A stretch of DNA of 64,000 bases from Armillaria gallica (GCA_037576215.1 JBANDB010000019.1:937501-1001500); one strand, 5' to 3'; shown: positions 45,078-57,430, numbered from the stretch's first letter. Numbers and translations are program-made. Notes: generated from the letters alone by a model not told the origin.

Positions 45078-45836
45078 CTATGGTTCAGCTGTTGAGTCTG
45101 CTGTGACAATATCGTCGTCAGTTTGTGATTCCATTCCTCCCTCGGTCACAATCTGCTCAAGTTCACAGGTGGCATTCATGATGCTCATGGCAATCCATGA
45201 CCCCATGTTAAGGATCTTCTGCCTCTCAGATGTGGACCACATGCAGGTGGTTATAGCTATTCGGTGGAGATCAGGCTCCCTCTTTCCTTTCCGAGGACGA
45301 GAAAAGGGTGAAGAATATAAAGAGGGGTGTGAAGAGGGGGACAGAGGGGAGGAGACACGAGGGGCCGAGGAGTAGACAGGGTGGGAAACAGTGGTGCAAG
45401 ATGTTGACATGACTGGAGCAGGCAGCATTGGATGCGCTCGCTTCTGCTGAAAGTTGTAGGGGTCCATAATAAGTGTGAGGCTCAGGGTCATCAATGCCTT
45501 GAGACAGGCCCGGAAGTCACCACCCACTGGTGGGGCCATGCTGACCTTCTGTCCTCGACACCATCCCTGTGTGGGTGCAATATACATCCACTGCTGCAGC
45601 TGGGTGGGCAAGTCCATGAGAGAGAGGTAAGAATGGGTTCTCCTGAGGCTGGACATGTTTCGCTGCTTCTTGTGGGGTGGCTCGCCTTCAGAAATAGTGG
45701 AATAAGAAATAAGGTGCTTGCTATAGCTGGGAAGCAGAGCAGTGATGGTGGTCAAAGTGAAAGAGGTAAAAGACGTGGTCATCAGTGGGAAAGGGCTGTC
45801 CCATCCAGTGACATTTATGCCTGGTGTCAGTGACAC
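45078..45836 (-). CDS. Hypothetical protein, 252 aa
   Basis: An uninterrupted frame from ATG at 45836 to TGA at 45078. It is Ser/Thr/Pro-rich with a basic HKKQR group and an acidic tail (QTDDDIVTADSTAEP). No domain recognised. Codon composition resembles its neighbours. It may be a small accessory gene of the multicopy element to its right, or a chance frame; no intron or promoter evidence helps decide. Confidence 0.35.
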   Translation of the reverse strand: MSLTPGINVTGWDSPFPLMTTSFTSFTLTTITALLPSYSKHLISYSTISEGEPPHKKQRNMSSLRRTHSYLSLMDLPTQLQQWMYIAPTQGWCRGQKVSMAPPVGGDFRACLKALMTLSLTLIMDPYNFQQKRAHPMLPAPVMSTSCTTVSHPVYSSAPRVSSPLSPSSHPSLYSSPFSRPRKGKREPDLHRIAITTCMWSTSERQKILNMGSWIAMSIMNATCELEQIVTEGGMESQTDDDIVTADSTAEP

Positions 45837-46098
45837 GCTGTGTTAGCTTATGCCAAGCATCTATCTGACATGAATCTGGTATGTACTACGTGTGCTCTGA
45901 TTCATTTTACTCTGGTAAATTAAAGCAAAAGCAGAATAAAACATTCTTCTATCTTTTGCATTTGGAACCTGTCAACAGGGTCAATGTTCAAATGTCTTTT
46001 GACAAGATCGACAGTGAACCACTCCCTTGCGCATCCAGTAAAAAGGGAGAAGTATCTTCAGGTACATGACAAGAATAGTTGTTGATGATGATGATGGT

Positions 46099-46215
46099 CT
46101 GGATTGGTGACCCCCAACACGCCTCATGATGGGCGAAGACGTGGGGGTATACACCACCAATTTGATCGGATGTAACCAGGATAGCGTAGCCAGAACATAG
46201 TGGTGACCAATCCAG
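46099..46215. mobile_element. 117-bp miniature inverted-repeat element
   Basis: Ends CTGGATTGGTGACC and CTGGATTGGTCACC (right reversed), flanked by TGATGGT at 46092-46098 and 46216-46222. Very short and non-coding. The call rests on the paired 14-bp ends and the 7-bp duplication. Confidence 0.55.
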
Positions 46216-46407
46216 TGATGGTCACCTTGATATCATAACAATAGTAAATCAACACTTTTGGAACAATATCCCACAGATGTGTCCTTTCCGTCTGGATACA
46301 TTTTTCTCAATGTCCTGTGGATATCACTTGTTTACCTTCACAAACATGACTTTTTGTTGTTGTATCTCTGTCAGCCACTACATTCTGCTCACAATTTCGC
46401 CTTGACC

Positions 46408-47198
46408 ATGTCACAAGAAGATGGTATTGCCTCTCCTGGCATCTATGGGACCCAAATTCCCGACACCATTCCTTTATTGCCAACTCAGGATGTGAAGATT
46501 TTTCATCAGATCTATGGTGTACCCCAACCACAAGGATCCACCGCGGCCTCCACTGTGGAATCAGATAGCAATTCTTGTGTGCAGGAGCTTCAAGGGGAAA
46601 TAGAAGCAATAAAAGCACAGCTTGAGGAGCTGATGGGGACTGGTAGTAAGATATGTGCTCCACCTTTTGGACTATCCATTGGTCACTCATTGCCCCCAGG
46701 AGAGCGATGTGTCTGGTGACTTTTTGGATGATCAAGCACTTCTCTCTCTGGTCAAGACTGCGCTGCAGCTTCCACACAAAGGCAAACGAGTGGTTGACCC
46801 TAACAGTTTGGAAACTGAGTCAGACAGTGATTCGGATAAGGTATGGCATCGTATTTTCTTGTTGTAGTTTCCTGACTGTGGGCGCCCCTTGGGCTTAGGA
46901 CTCACTCTCTTTGTGCCTCGAATTTCTTACCAATCCTACTGCTGAAAGAGACAGTAAATGGCATATCCGAAGCCTCGATTTGTATTTAATATTGGATGAG
47001 CACCTAACGACAGCGTGCTGTGTGGAAGTCACCACCGAGAGTGCCCTCATCCAGATCCAGGTTGAACAGGAGAAGCTCTGGTTCAAAGCAAAGGCATGTT
47101 GGGAAGCAATCATGGAGAAGTGTGAGAGAAGCAAGAGGCTATTCAAGGCGAGGATGGCTTTGAAGAAGCGCCTCATGAATCCAGAGTTTTCCCATTAA
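46408..47198 (+). CDS. Small spliced gene of unknown function
   Basis: Probable ATG at 46408 (MSQEDGIASPGIYGTQ). First exon runs to about 46648 and ends in a coiled-coil-like helix (LQGEIEAIKAQLEELM). A second exon starts at about 46702 (ESDVSGDFLDDQALLSL) and ends at 46840 before GTATGG. The third, 46899-47198, gives SLSLCLEFLTNPTAERDSKW and a basic C-terminus (RMALKKRLMNPEFSH). The donor of intron 1 does not keep phase perfectly, so the gene may be slightly broken. No domain known to me. It lies convergent to the long minus-strand gene at 47302-51813 and may belong to the same multicopy element. Confidence 0.45.
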
Positions 47199-47301
47199 AA
47201 TAGAACACTTTGTTGTGCTAATACATATGATTTATCCATAAAGTTCATTTCGTGGGCATCCCGCTGAGAAATACAATCCTGTCCTTCATCTCAAGGCAGT
47301 G

Positions 47302-50300
47302 TCAGCACTCTGCCTGAGATGTAAAAGCCTCTTTTGCCTTCTTGTTACGCTCACGGGTGTCTTTAGCTTTGGCTCTGGTCGAAGCTCGTTTTTCCGCTCC
47401 TGAAACCTGTAGCTTGGCTGAGAGTTCTTGATGAAATTGAACTCGGTGGTCACGCAGAGGGATGGGGATGACAAGGTGATGGGGAAGAGCTTCACAAACC
47501 AGGTGGGCATTATGAAGCGCATGCATATTCAGGTGAAAGTGCGAATGGTTCGTATGTATGACACATCGTTGTCGTACAGCTGTCTTAATCCTCTCTTGCA
47601 TGACATAACTTGTCGACTCACCAATCTTGCACTTTCCAGTGACACAGTCATGCTGAGCATTGAAATCGAAAAGAATGTCCTAAGCAAATTCAATTCAAGA
47701 TCTCGCTCCCACAATAATCACCTGCGCACCCACCTGGGCTCCAATCGCAATCAGATCTTGACTGTTCACCAGTAACAGCATATTCAACCAACTGTCTTTC
47801 ATCTCAGCGACTCGGAAATGCTCAACGACAATTACGACGCTGTCGCCAGTCAATGGGAGTCCTGATTTTGCCAAGATCTTGATGATTCTGCCTGTCTCGG
47901 TGACCTGAAAATGCAAATCCGATGTCAATCCTTGAAAAAAGAGAAGATAGGTGTTTATACTAACCTCCTTGTGCTTGAAGAAAACCAATGAACCAACCCG
48001 GCACACATTCCTGGAATTTGAGATCACCAGTACCCAATTATCCCATGTTTGACAGTCCAAGGGTCTTGAATCCTGTGGAGCATTGATGACTTCGAGTCCT
48101 TGCATACACGTCTCCCAATTAGATGTACAGCACTTTATCCGTGGTGCCAATTTGATGTGCCCTTGGTGGTATGGATCAGCCACTGGTTGACAGATGAGAG
48201 AACCAATCACATACCTGGCTGAAGAAGAGTCTCATCGGCCCATCCCAGACATCATTGGAGTTCAATGTTCTTCTTCAGGAAGACCTGAACTTTTGGGCCA
48301 GCCTGTATATAATGTCAATTCTCATCCTTCCACCATCCACTGCTCGCCATATGTTTAAATCACTCCATGTCGGCCATGGTAACAGCAATGTCATGACTCG
48401 GGGCTAAGTGGTTAGAAAGGATGCTGCACATTCGGAAGACTGCATTGAAGCATTCAAAGATCTCGGTTGCAAAAATGATGGCAGGTCCAAAGCGAGGAAT
48501 GTCTTCTGGGAGGTGTGTCAGTATGTGAAGCTTGACTTTGGTAATGATACGTCGTGGATCAACAATAGCCCATGCATTGAGAACATTGTCAATCAAGACC
48601 TGCAAGTCAATCTGTAATGAATAAGTGACCTGAGAAGCCAACAAATGAATAAAGCTGCATACAAGATACTGGTCCATATCTTGAATCTCAGGATACCATA
48701 ACAGTGCTCCCAGTTCACCGCTAGCTTTCCATAAATTGAAGATGTGTGGGGGGCAAAGGCCCTGAAGATGAAATATCGCAAGCTGCTGCAGAGTTTTAAA
48801 GTGCTTGCCAATTAGCAAATTCTTGTATTGAACCAGATATGCTGCATGTGGCTGCACAATTGTGAGGCCATGGATGCATGATGATTGTAATCAGATGGCA
48901 AAGGTTTCATCATTTTGCTTTGTCCATGTCTTGCTGGTATCATGCCAGATGTACTTATCATTTCCGAGGAGGTATGTGTGAAGTATTTCTCTGGGGGTGT
49001 CACAATGAGGATCAATACCTCAGGTCTGAAGCAACACATTAAAGTGGTCATGGCTCACAGATCTCTGGAAGAAGCTATGGCAATTATTAGAGGACTGAAC
49101 ATATTCTCGCAAGGTCAATGTATGATCATTCAGAGAGAGCTTTTTATATGACTCCTCCAGCTGTTGAACAACCCATTCCCATAGCTCTTGTTGGATTGCA
49201 TAGGTGATCACCTCGACAACAGCTCTTCATTTTTCCCCCTTCAATGACTTGTCCTTCAAGCACGAATCACATGTTTCCATGTTCTTGATTCTCTCCTCCT
49301 GAAGTGCCCTGGCCCTAATTATGAGCTGCTCAACCTAGTACTGCAATAGCTTATCCTTGATGCCTATCGAAGCTGATGCATTTCTGACCCTCTCCTGGTT
49401 TCCCTGACAGGCCAGCCAGATCTGCCATCAAATTGATTGAATACTCTGTTCGACCATTTGTGGTTCCTTGCCTGGGTGATAAAGAGCTTCGTATCCATCA
49501 ATAGTCTCCTTTTGCTCACTCGAGCCTCCTGTTAGATCACGACGACAACTGAAATTCCCATTCACACCAATGTGAGAGGATGTTTCAGACTGCTGAGGGT
49601 TATCTGCTGGAAGGACATGGGGCATGATCTGGAAGAGGATGTCCTTGTGTAACTCGCAATCATAAGCTTTCTCCCACTGATCACTTTGGCTGTGAGCTTG
49701 TACTTAGTGCTTGTGAAAACTAGAAAAGAGAATATGGCCTACAAGTCTTCGCACAGAGCTATAAATTGTTCTGATGATGAAGTATTAGCCAAAGTTGAAC
49801 AATACATAACAAAATATTCCTGGGAGAGTTTTCGGTGGGGGAGATTGGCATTGGTGACATAGATGTTGGTATGTGCATTGTATTGCTTGCTGACATTTCC
49901 TGAGACATCATCACTCCATGGTGTTACACACAACCGGTACATTGGACAAATATGTGCCATTTCCCACAGCGGATTGGGCATCAGAAACATGGGAGAGTAA
50001 GCTAGACCAATCTTGTCAGAATATGTACAGGTAAGAATCACTGAGACAATGTAATGCCTGAGAATTGTATACCGCTGGGAGCATGGCATCTAATGTCAAG
50101 AAAGTTCTCGGTTAATGTGGTTGCTGGGATGCAGGAGATCTTGTGAGCATATACAGTCATGTATAACAACTGATGATCACTGTCAGAAAGCTCAGTCTGG
50201 GTTACTACCCCCTGGAGCACATCTGCATGGACTATTCCTTTCATAGTGACTCAGTGAAAAATAAGTACATAAGAGCCATCCGATGTCCGAGCTAGTTCTT

Positions 50301-51813
50301 TCACATAGAAATGGCAATGTCATGAGGCTGGAGAAGTCCAATTAGCCCACATGGGAGACAGATCATCCAGGTCAACCTCTTCAAGCCACTTGGCTGCTTG
50401 GTATGTTTCCGTAACTGGTCCTGCTACCTCTGGATACACATGAATATGTTTGCATACAAGGTGATTTGCCCAGTCCTGAATTTCTGGTAAGAGGTCTGAC
50501 TGCATCCAATAAGTATGATAAAGAGATTTCGTACCAAGGCCAGGAGCTTTCAGGGGTGGTTCATATAGAAGTGGTTTCCCAGCGCTGAGATATGATGCTC
50601 AGGATTTAAACCAAATTGCCTGGGTCAATTTTGCTTGTGTCTTGCAGAGTGAGGAAATTGAAGGGACATCTGGAGTGCTGCATTCTGTCATGACCCAAAT
50701 CACTGCCTTAAGATGGTCATCCGACAAACGTAGCCTGGGTAAATTATCCAGAAGATCCAGCATGAACATCTACAGAGGTCAAAGTGTCAATTTCAAGTGA
50801 GGTGATTAAACAGAGTTATTATACCATTTTGGACTCATGGGGACACCAATCAGCATCCATTTTAGATCCTTGATCCCAGCCTGCCACATCATTACCATCC
50901 TCATCGTCGCTCAGTGTTTCCAATGCTGCAAATGTTTGTCAGAATGTTTGGTAGGTCCCTGAAAATACTTATCTGATCTGTAGAAACTCACCTAAGGCTT
51001 CCAGATCAGCCACCATCTGCGAGGCAGACAAAGATAACCCATCTTCAACCAGATCATCTGGAGCAGTGGAATTATTGTCGTCAAATTGACCAAACAAGAT
51101 ATGTCTGTCAAGTAATGTGAGACCATCCAACTGCTTATACAACCTATTCCTTCTCTCATCCACAGAATGCATATCCTGCTCTCCCACAGAGAAAAGAATA
51201 GGTTTGCCAAAATTATCTTGGTATAAGCCTTGCGCCATGTCAAGGTGAATGTCATCAAATAAATCCTTGTGCATATTAGCATCCACCAGCATGTCCGCAT
51301 CATCTTGTAGGTATTGATTCAGAGTCCTCAAGCTAGCAAAGCCAGTGATCATTGGCTGAGGTGGTACCGGAGCTAAAGATTGGCTTGCACCGTCTTGCAA
51401 GGATACTCCAGGGTTCTTGGGTTGTCGATTGGTGTGTTCCAGAGCTTTCAGATGTTTCTGTGTTTTAATATGAGATGACTTAGATGATTTCTTTATGATC
51501 ACATCTGTTGTCTCAGATAAATCTGAGCAGAGACAACAAAGTAAGTGTTCCTTATCATTGGGGATAACCTCAAAATCTAATATATTGTTAGAATATAGTC
51601 TGCATGGCATCATCCTTCAATTTACCTGAATGATGGGCTGGCATTATAAGAGAGGTGCATGGAAAGACCAGACTTGACGGCGGACTTTGATGCAAAGTTT
51701 GGCAGGCCTTGTGCAGGCATGGGAAGTTTCCCTGCAGCCAACATTTTTGTTTTTTTTTCATCCTCTCGACTGTGCACAGTCTTGATCACTCTCATTCTCC
51801 CTTTCCTTGCCAT
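47302..51813 (-). pseudogene. Large zinc-finger protein of a multicopy fungal family, decayed
   Basis: Exon 1 (51813-51623) is basic. The next (from about 51572) has a C2H2/BED-like finger (CCLCSDLSET..SHIKTQKHLKA). The middle region holds ANHLVCKHIHVYPEVAGPVTE, then VTMKGIVHADVLQGV and SDDVSGNVSKQYNAHTNIY near 49920. A helical part near 48700-48370 reads KLHILTHLPEDIPRFGPAI and ATEIFECFNAVFRMCSILS. The C-terminal region is 48210-47302 (FVFFKHKE-type intron border near 47970, then RIIKILAKSGLPLTGD; basic end). The layout matches a large, uncharacterised, highly multicopy protein family of Agaricomycetes that I take to be transposon-encoded, but I cannot name its superfamily. Stops and frame changes occur near 50586, 50320, 50040 and 49740. 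Confidence 0.6.
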
Positions 51814-51816
51814 CTG

Positions 51817-53153
51817 ATGTCAGCTCTATCTCATTATCTTGACAGCTCACCTCCTGCGACACCACAATCTCAGCAGTCACCTTTACCAGATGTTGACTCT
51901 GGCAGTGCTGCGGGACCAACCAGGCCTGCAAATTCCATTGAGGCCACTCCTATAGCAATACGTTTACCCACTGTGAATGGTAGTGGTCCAGTCACTCTGC
52001 GCCAAGGGCCAGGTGACTCATCCCAGTATTCCTTATCTTTTCACGCACTCTGCAGCTCAAACTGGCAGACTGTGAGTTGCTGATCACATATTCAAAGGTA
52101 CATATCAGGAATCTAATCTATCAGCAGCCTGGCTGATCTCCTGCTTCTCAAGTTGCCAGGTGTTGAGCTGAAAGATATATGGAGTGTGGCTCACCTCATT
52201 TCAATCAAGGATCGCCTGAATATCCTTCAGCCTTCAGGAGTCTACGAGATTCTGTCCACACTCAGTGTTTGTCATTTTTTCCCAGAGTTCTGCACTTGCT
52301 GTAATGGAATTTCAGAGCAAGATTGATGAGTGGTCTATTCGGTATTTCCTAGACCCAATGATTTCTGCATACAAGTCCGATGAATGGCTGAAGAAAAAGC
52401 TAATGGTATGTCACCTGGTGCTGGAAGTCGATAGGACATTCACTGCTCTTGTAATAGCACAAGCTCAAAGCTCAGCCTGACTGGGGTCTAACAGAAACCA
52501 TCGCCAACCACAAGCTGGCCATGAGGGTAATCGCACAAGAAATCGGATCACGCTTTATCTATCACCGTAATGTGACTAAAGAAGAAGTATGTTATATGGC
52601 AATTTGCTCTCCATTCTCCTGTGACATGCCATGTTATAGATTGGGCGATCTTTTGGATCCTTTGACAAGACTGTCCAGGTGTTCACGGGTGAGTCGGTTG
52701 GTATTGCCAAACTCTGTGAGAAGATCATTGCTGCCATTGGTAGGAAATCCTGCGATGCTGTGGTCTCGATTCCTCTGATGGCCCGTGTTGCCTTCCTGGT
52801 GAGCTTCTCATTGTGTTTGATATATTCTTGGTCCTGATCACAAAGCAAGCGCAATAGCTTTGCACTTCGTGCTGGACACTCCACCAATGGTAAGGCTGGT
52901 GCCGGTTGGTGGGATGAGGTTGATGCTGATTTGAAAGAACTGCGAGAGAAGAAAGACAACAACCAACTGCATATTACAGTGTAAGTCTTTCCTCATTTCT
53001 TACCAGCATGATTCTGAAATATTTGTGGTATTTCCTGTTGATAGGGTCCTCCGCAAGATGCTTGACAATGATCGTGTCAACTATGGCATTATTTCTTCTG
53101 CTGTGGATCTGAGCAACTACCTGGCAGACGCTCAAGTCATCGCAGACAACTGA
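51817..53153 (+). CDS. Spliced gene of unknown function, divergent from the zinc-finger gene
   Basis: ATG at 51817, three bases from the divergent ATG at 51811-51813. Exons read MSALSHYLDSSPPATPQ, then LPGVELKDIWSVAHLISIKD, MEFQSKIDEWSIRYFLDPM, GLTETIANHKLAMRVIAQE, GRSFGSFDKTVQVFTGESV, AGAGWWDEVDADLKELREKK and KMLDNDRVNYGIISSAVDL, ending TGA at 53153. Clear introns: 52589-about 52640, 52799-52846 and about 52981-53044. The joint near 52080-52130 does not keep phase in my reading, so exon 1-2 borders are uncertain or broken. Helical, soluble, no known domain. The divergent pairing suggests a two-gene transposon unit with 47302-51813. Confidence 0.5.
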
Positions 53154-53854
53154 TTTAAATGCTGAACATGATGTCCATTGGCATATAATATATTATCCCT
53201 CAATTTTAACCATGTTAATTTTGCTTTAGAGATACCACTTAATGTTTTAATGAGTCATTGATTAAGGCTATAAGCCGAGTTCAGTAGTAGTACATGGGTA
53301 TATAGCACAGTATGTCCAATGAATCAATAGATGCTTGTTCAACAGAAGCTCAGCGGAATACCAAGAAATAAGAGGAATCAGATGTAGCCTTGATAGACGA
53401 CGGATATGCAGGTCAAAAGTACAGTGATATTTATGAAATATATCTGTGACATTACTTTTCAACATCTCGGACAGATCAGGTCAGATATGTCCCCAGATAG
53501 GCCCCTCAACAAGACTCCCGCAATTGAGGATCTGACATCCCCAGGGACATCAGTCAGATGTCGCCAAATGTCAGGCGGATTACACAGCCATATGATTCTG
53601 CCAACATCCTGAAAATATTGTTTCCAAGGGGCGGTGTAGTACTCTACAGCTATGTACGTCTATACCACTACTCGTTGTGATGCTCGTTGACTGTTCTACT
53701 GTATGGATTGTGTAGCTATAAGGTGAAATTCTACGTATCTTTTTTTGATCTTGTTTGTTGTTCTGTTAAATGAAGTTTGTGTCTACTGAAAGGAGAAATA
53801 AATAAATAAGGGGGTGATGGCCCTGTCACAGGCTCAGGTGATGCTTTGACAGTT
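53154..53854. other. No gene seen
   Basis: Only short open frames. AATAAATAAATAAG lies near 53796-53810, close to the 3' side of the LINE relic, though on the opposite strand to a poly(A) tail. Confidence 0.35.
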
Positions 53855-54960
53855 CTATCCATCATCTTCTTGTCCTTCTTGTTCATGCAGCTCTGGTTCT
53901 TCTTCCCATAGCGGCATTCCCACTTCTCGCCTCGGATTCCCAGTCTTTGTGAAGGCTCCCGACTCTGCTAGGAACCTTGCAACTGCTTCGATGCCCTCTG
54001 TTGTGCCCAATAGGTCACACATGGCCAGGTTCTGTGATCCTTCATGTAGGATGTGTCAATGTTCCCTATATCTCAGGCATGCTCATATGATATGTTCTTG
54101 TGTTTGTAATTGCTCACCGCATTCACAGTCAGTGGCTTCTGGAATGTTGAAGAGCTTGTAGTACTCGCCTATGTGTGCATGTCCAGTCCTGCACTGCATC
54201 AATCTCCCAAACACCTCGCATGGTGTCTCCTTAAACCTCTGTGTTGGCCTGAGTTTTGGCTTCAGACGGTTTGCTAGACCAAAGTGCCCAGTTGGGTTCG
54301 TTTTCTCCCATTCCTGTACCCACTTTCCCTGTACTCGTTCTCTCATTCATCTATGCACATTTGCATAGGTGCGCTGTCTGATATGGTGCATGGTGCATGC
54401 TTCCTTTGCCAAGGCATCTGCCTTTTCATTTCTGGGTATGTCCCGGTGCCCTGGTTCCCATGCCATCTCCAGCGAGGTTTCTTCATCTTCATCTAGGAAC
54501 TTTGTGGCTATATCAAAGAATACAGTTGCGTGTTTTTGACCTGGTCTGCGTTTGGGACGTATAATGGATTCAACTGCAGATGAGTTATCTGCAAAGAAGT
54601 GAATGTGACACACACTTGGGTGGGCTGCACGCAATTGTTGTATGTTTCGTGCGGCCCACACTAAGCCTATAAGCTCTGAATCATACACCTCGGCATAGGG
54701 TCCTGTCCCTATGCTCTGTGATGCAACCACTTTCCCCTAAATCATCACTACCCACTTGCTCCTGTCTGCCATTGGCCATTTAGCTCAAGCAAGGAGCCAT
54801 CAGTGTAGAATAGTAGATGGGTGTCATCGAAGGTGAATCTTCTTATGTAAGCTTGGTGTCTTTTTGCTGCGTCCTCTTTTGATTCACCACTCACTGGCAG
54901 TGATGTTTGGAACTGTTTCCCAAATTCTGTCAATGATTTCTCCCATGGTGTGATTGGGAA
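53855..54960 (-). pseudogene. LINE-type retrotransposon relic: RNase H and C-terminal region
   Basis: Reads right to left: LTEFGKQFQTSLPVSGES, then an RNase H domain with its acidic residues in order: YTDGSLL (near 54820), DSELIGLVWAARN (near 54690), FADNSSAVESI (near 54585) and PGHRDIPRNEKADALA (near 54430). After it come HIGEYYKLFNI and a Cys pair (CECGEQ) as in the tail of fungal Tad/I-type LINEs. The end at 53855 is PLWEEEPELHEQEGQEDD. Stops (TGA near 54347, near 54081 and near 54063) and a frameshift near 54740 break it. RT and endonuclease are absent, so only the 3' part of pol remains. LINEs usually truncate at the 5' end. Confidence 0.75.
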
Positions 54961-55440
54961 GAGTGGACAAGAATAGTATTTGTCCGCATTAGGAGAACAT
55001 TCAATGTAGAATTTTGTTCAATGTGAAGTGACAGAAATGACGATACACTTCCATGCTTGTAAGTAAGTGCATTCAAAGTTCCTTCTGTATTTCATCATCG
55101 TCTCATCAACTCGGCATCAGCTTTAGGTGTGCTAACTCGACTAGGCCCACATGTCCCCAAGTGACATTGCAATATCACCGTCGCCATTGGTTTCTGCGCA
55201 TGTTTAAATGTTTTTCTCTGAGTACCTTCTATCAGATTTACACAGCACATCATGACACTCTACAGCATCCGCACCCAAGCCAGAGCCCCCAGCTTATGTT
55301 GAGGACACTTATCCGATAACACACCACGAAATGGACAACCAACTTTTCTGACATTGATGTACGAGCTGCAGACTTTAGCGCTATATAAGCTGAGATTTTT
55401 CTTCATCAAAGTCTCATCCTCAACCTGTATTATCTCACCT
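54961..55440. other. No gene seen, promoter-like end
   Basis: No convincing coding. CTATATAAGC near 55381 on the plus strand is a plausible TATA box for the dioxygenase-like relic that follows. Confidence 0.35.
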
Positions 55441-56036
55441 CTCTCATATCTATTGCTCTCCTCATCACAAACAGTGTCATCAGGCACCCTGGCGAAGCTC
55501 CTCTGACTTCAGCGGAGCTTTCTCGTCGCGCTCAGCTTGAAATTGCCACCCGCCATTCCCTTGCAGATTGTCAGAGCCATCTTGCTCAACGTGGATATGC
55601 AGACCGGTCAATGCTCATCGTACAGCGCTTGCTGAGGAGCTCCGAAAGAAGTGCAGGCTTGCCACTAGTTAGTATCTGGTCTCACACACATACTCATCTA
55701 GCCTCATCATCAGGCTCTCCTTATAAATGTGCTCTTACTCTGGACGAGGTTATAAACATGAACCACCTGTCAAACGTGACAGGGTTCACGTCCGACTCGG
55801 ACCCCTTCATGTCTAACTCCTCATGTGTGCTCACTCCTGAGCTCGAGCAGGGTCCGTACTATGTCTACGGTGAATACATCCATTCTGATGTGAGTGAAGA
55901 CCAGACCAGAGTGTCTGCATATGTGGATATTGAGCTAATTGACATATCAACCTGTGGGCACTGTAACACGATGGGTGTCTACACCAGAATCGTCATGGAT
56001 GGCAATGGTGATTCCAGTATTGAGAGTAATTGAGTA
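55441..56036 (+). pseudogene. Intradiol-dioxygenase-like secreted protein, truncated
   Basis: A hydrophobic leader-like stretch (LTSLISIALLITN, 55440-55480) leads to HPGEAPLTSAELSRRAQLE and HSLADCQSHLAQRGYADR. After a probable intron come HLSNVTGFTSD, SCVLTPELEQGPYYVYGEYI, VDIELIDISTC and HCNTMGVYTRIVMDGNG. This order is typical of fungal extracellular intradiol ring-cleavage dioxygenase-like proteins. Compared with my memory of the family, about ten residues are missing between DISTC and HCNTMG, and all after 56036 is lost, including the later iron-ligand region. The break coincides with a dispersed repeat starting near 56065. No start ATG is in frame with the leader. Confidence 0.55.
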
Positions 56037-56064
56037 TGTCAGCAAAAGTTTAATTTCTCCTCTT

Positions 56065-57430
56065 CTGACACAAGTCTATGCCCTGTGTCTTCGTCACGAT
56101 TGCTTGTTGCTTTAGCATGGATAAGTAATCTCAGTTGAAGCTCAGTTAGGAGCCACTCACACCAATGATGTGCTGTGGGAAGAGTAAAGGCTTGGTAGAG
56201 GTAGCAAAATCGAAACTTATCTGGCTTGCACTGTGGTATGGCAATGGCTGTTTATGATATGGTAACTGAGTAGGCATATCATAGCTGAATTGTTAAAGTC
56301 AAAGCCCTCTGGAGCACCTCATATGCTGTCATCCCATCTTCTTGCTTGTCATTGCAACAATAACCTTCTTGGACAGTATAACTATTGGTTCATTTCAATG
56401 TTTTAGTCAGTACTTATGTTTAAAGATGCACATTGTACCATTACAGATATGACTGTAGCAATACAACTGTAGACTGCATAAAATTATTGACCACAGTATG
56501 GTATGGTTGATATCATATCCATACCATGTCCATACCATTGCCCATATACAGATATCTGGTGCCAAAGAGTGAGTATTATGCACTTCTTTTAGGTCATAGG
56601 TACTAACTTTTATGCGTAAGATAGTCTTCCATCCCTCCCTCAACAACCATATTCAAACCATATGAATATGACATCCATATACACTATACATAACCACCAT
56701 ACTACAGGTATGGTGCATATCCCTACTCATGTTCCCTTGCTTCCTCAGACTTTGGAGTAGTATATATACCTCATATTTTGTACTCATCACCTCAGCTTGA
56801 TGTTCTATATGGACAGAGAAAGGCTGAGGTGAGCTGTTCTGTATTTCTTGTATTTATTGCCTTACTTACATCTCATAGCATAGCATATATTCTTACAGGT
56901 AGTATCATCAGCTTATTGCTCTACATGGACAGGGAAAGGCTGAGCATAGTATGTATTCTTACATAAATGGTCTCCTTGCCAAAGCCTTGTAATAAGCAAA
57001 TCATGGCATAATCAGTACATGTAACTCACTTTGGAGCCTACAGCATCCTGCCAGCATGCATAGGTAGTCAATGGTCTCAGTTCATGGAATACTGAGTGCA
57101 GGACATGCCCCAATGATTTGCCATGTGGAGATGGAACACTGGTAAAGGTATGTAGAGGCAGCAGTACTCATTGCCATGCAGTGCAATGGAATTAAAACTC
57201 AGCTGGAATTGGCCGGGGTATGGCAATGGCCAGAAAATTCAAAGTCTGCTATATTTGTCATCATCGACTTGTATTAATATATAGACAAGCCTATGCCCCA
57301 TGTCTTTGTCATGATTGCCGGACCCTCATACCTTGGGTCCCGGCAACCTGACTATGACATGGGACTTCGGCTTGTTGGGGCCTGCCCCAAACCTGGCTTA
57401 TTACTTAGGAGTGTCAGTTATTAGTTTAGA
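56065..57430. repeat. Dispersed repeat copies left of Helitron 2
   Basis: Two blocks match sequence right of Helitron 2 in the same orientation. 56112-56736 matches 63472-64000 (for example AGCATGGATAAGTARTCTCAG, and GCTGAATTGTTAAAGTCAAA). 57120-57420 matches about 63060-63300 (AAAGTCTGCTAT, AGACAAGCCTATGCCCCATG). The second block has an inner hairpin GCCGGACCC..GGGTCCCGGC near 57317-57344. The blocks also resemble each other (TAGAGGCAGCA..GGCAATGGC), so they are diverged copies of one family. No coding capacity. 56740-57100 holds two copies of TGGACAGRGAAAGGCTGAG and nothing else recognised. Confidence 0.6.
56421..56725. mobile_element. 305-bp hAT-type MITE
   Basis: Ends TAAAGATGCACATTGTACC and TAGGGATATGCACCATACC (right reversed), flanked by CTTATGTT (56413-56420) and CTCATGTT (56726-56733), an 8-bp duplication with one change. 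Interior rich in CCATACC/GGTATGG. A related copy starts at 63778 (TAGAGATGTGCATTGCACC) and runs off the window. Confidence 0.75.

Noticed and set aside
57300..57350. 3' terminus of Helitron 2
   Set aside because: A hairpin is present, but no CTRR follows at the usual distance and the same hairpin occurs in the right-hand repeat copy.
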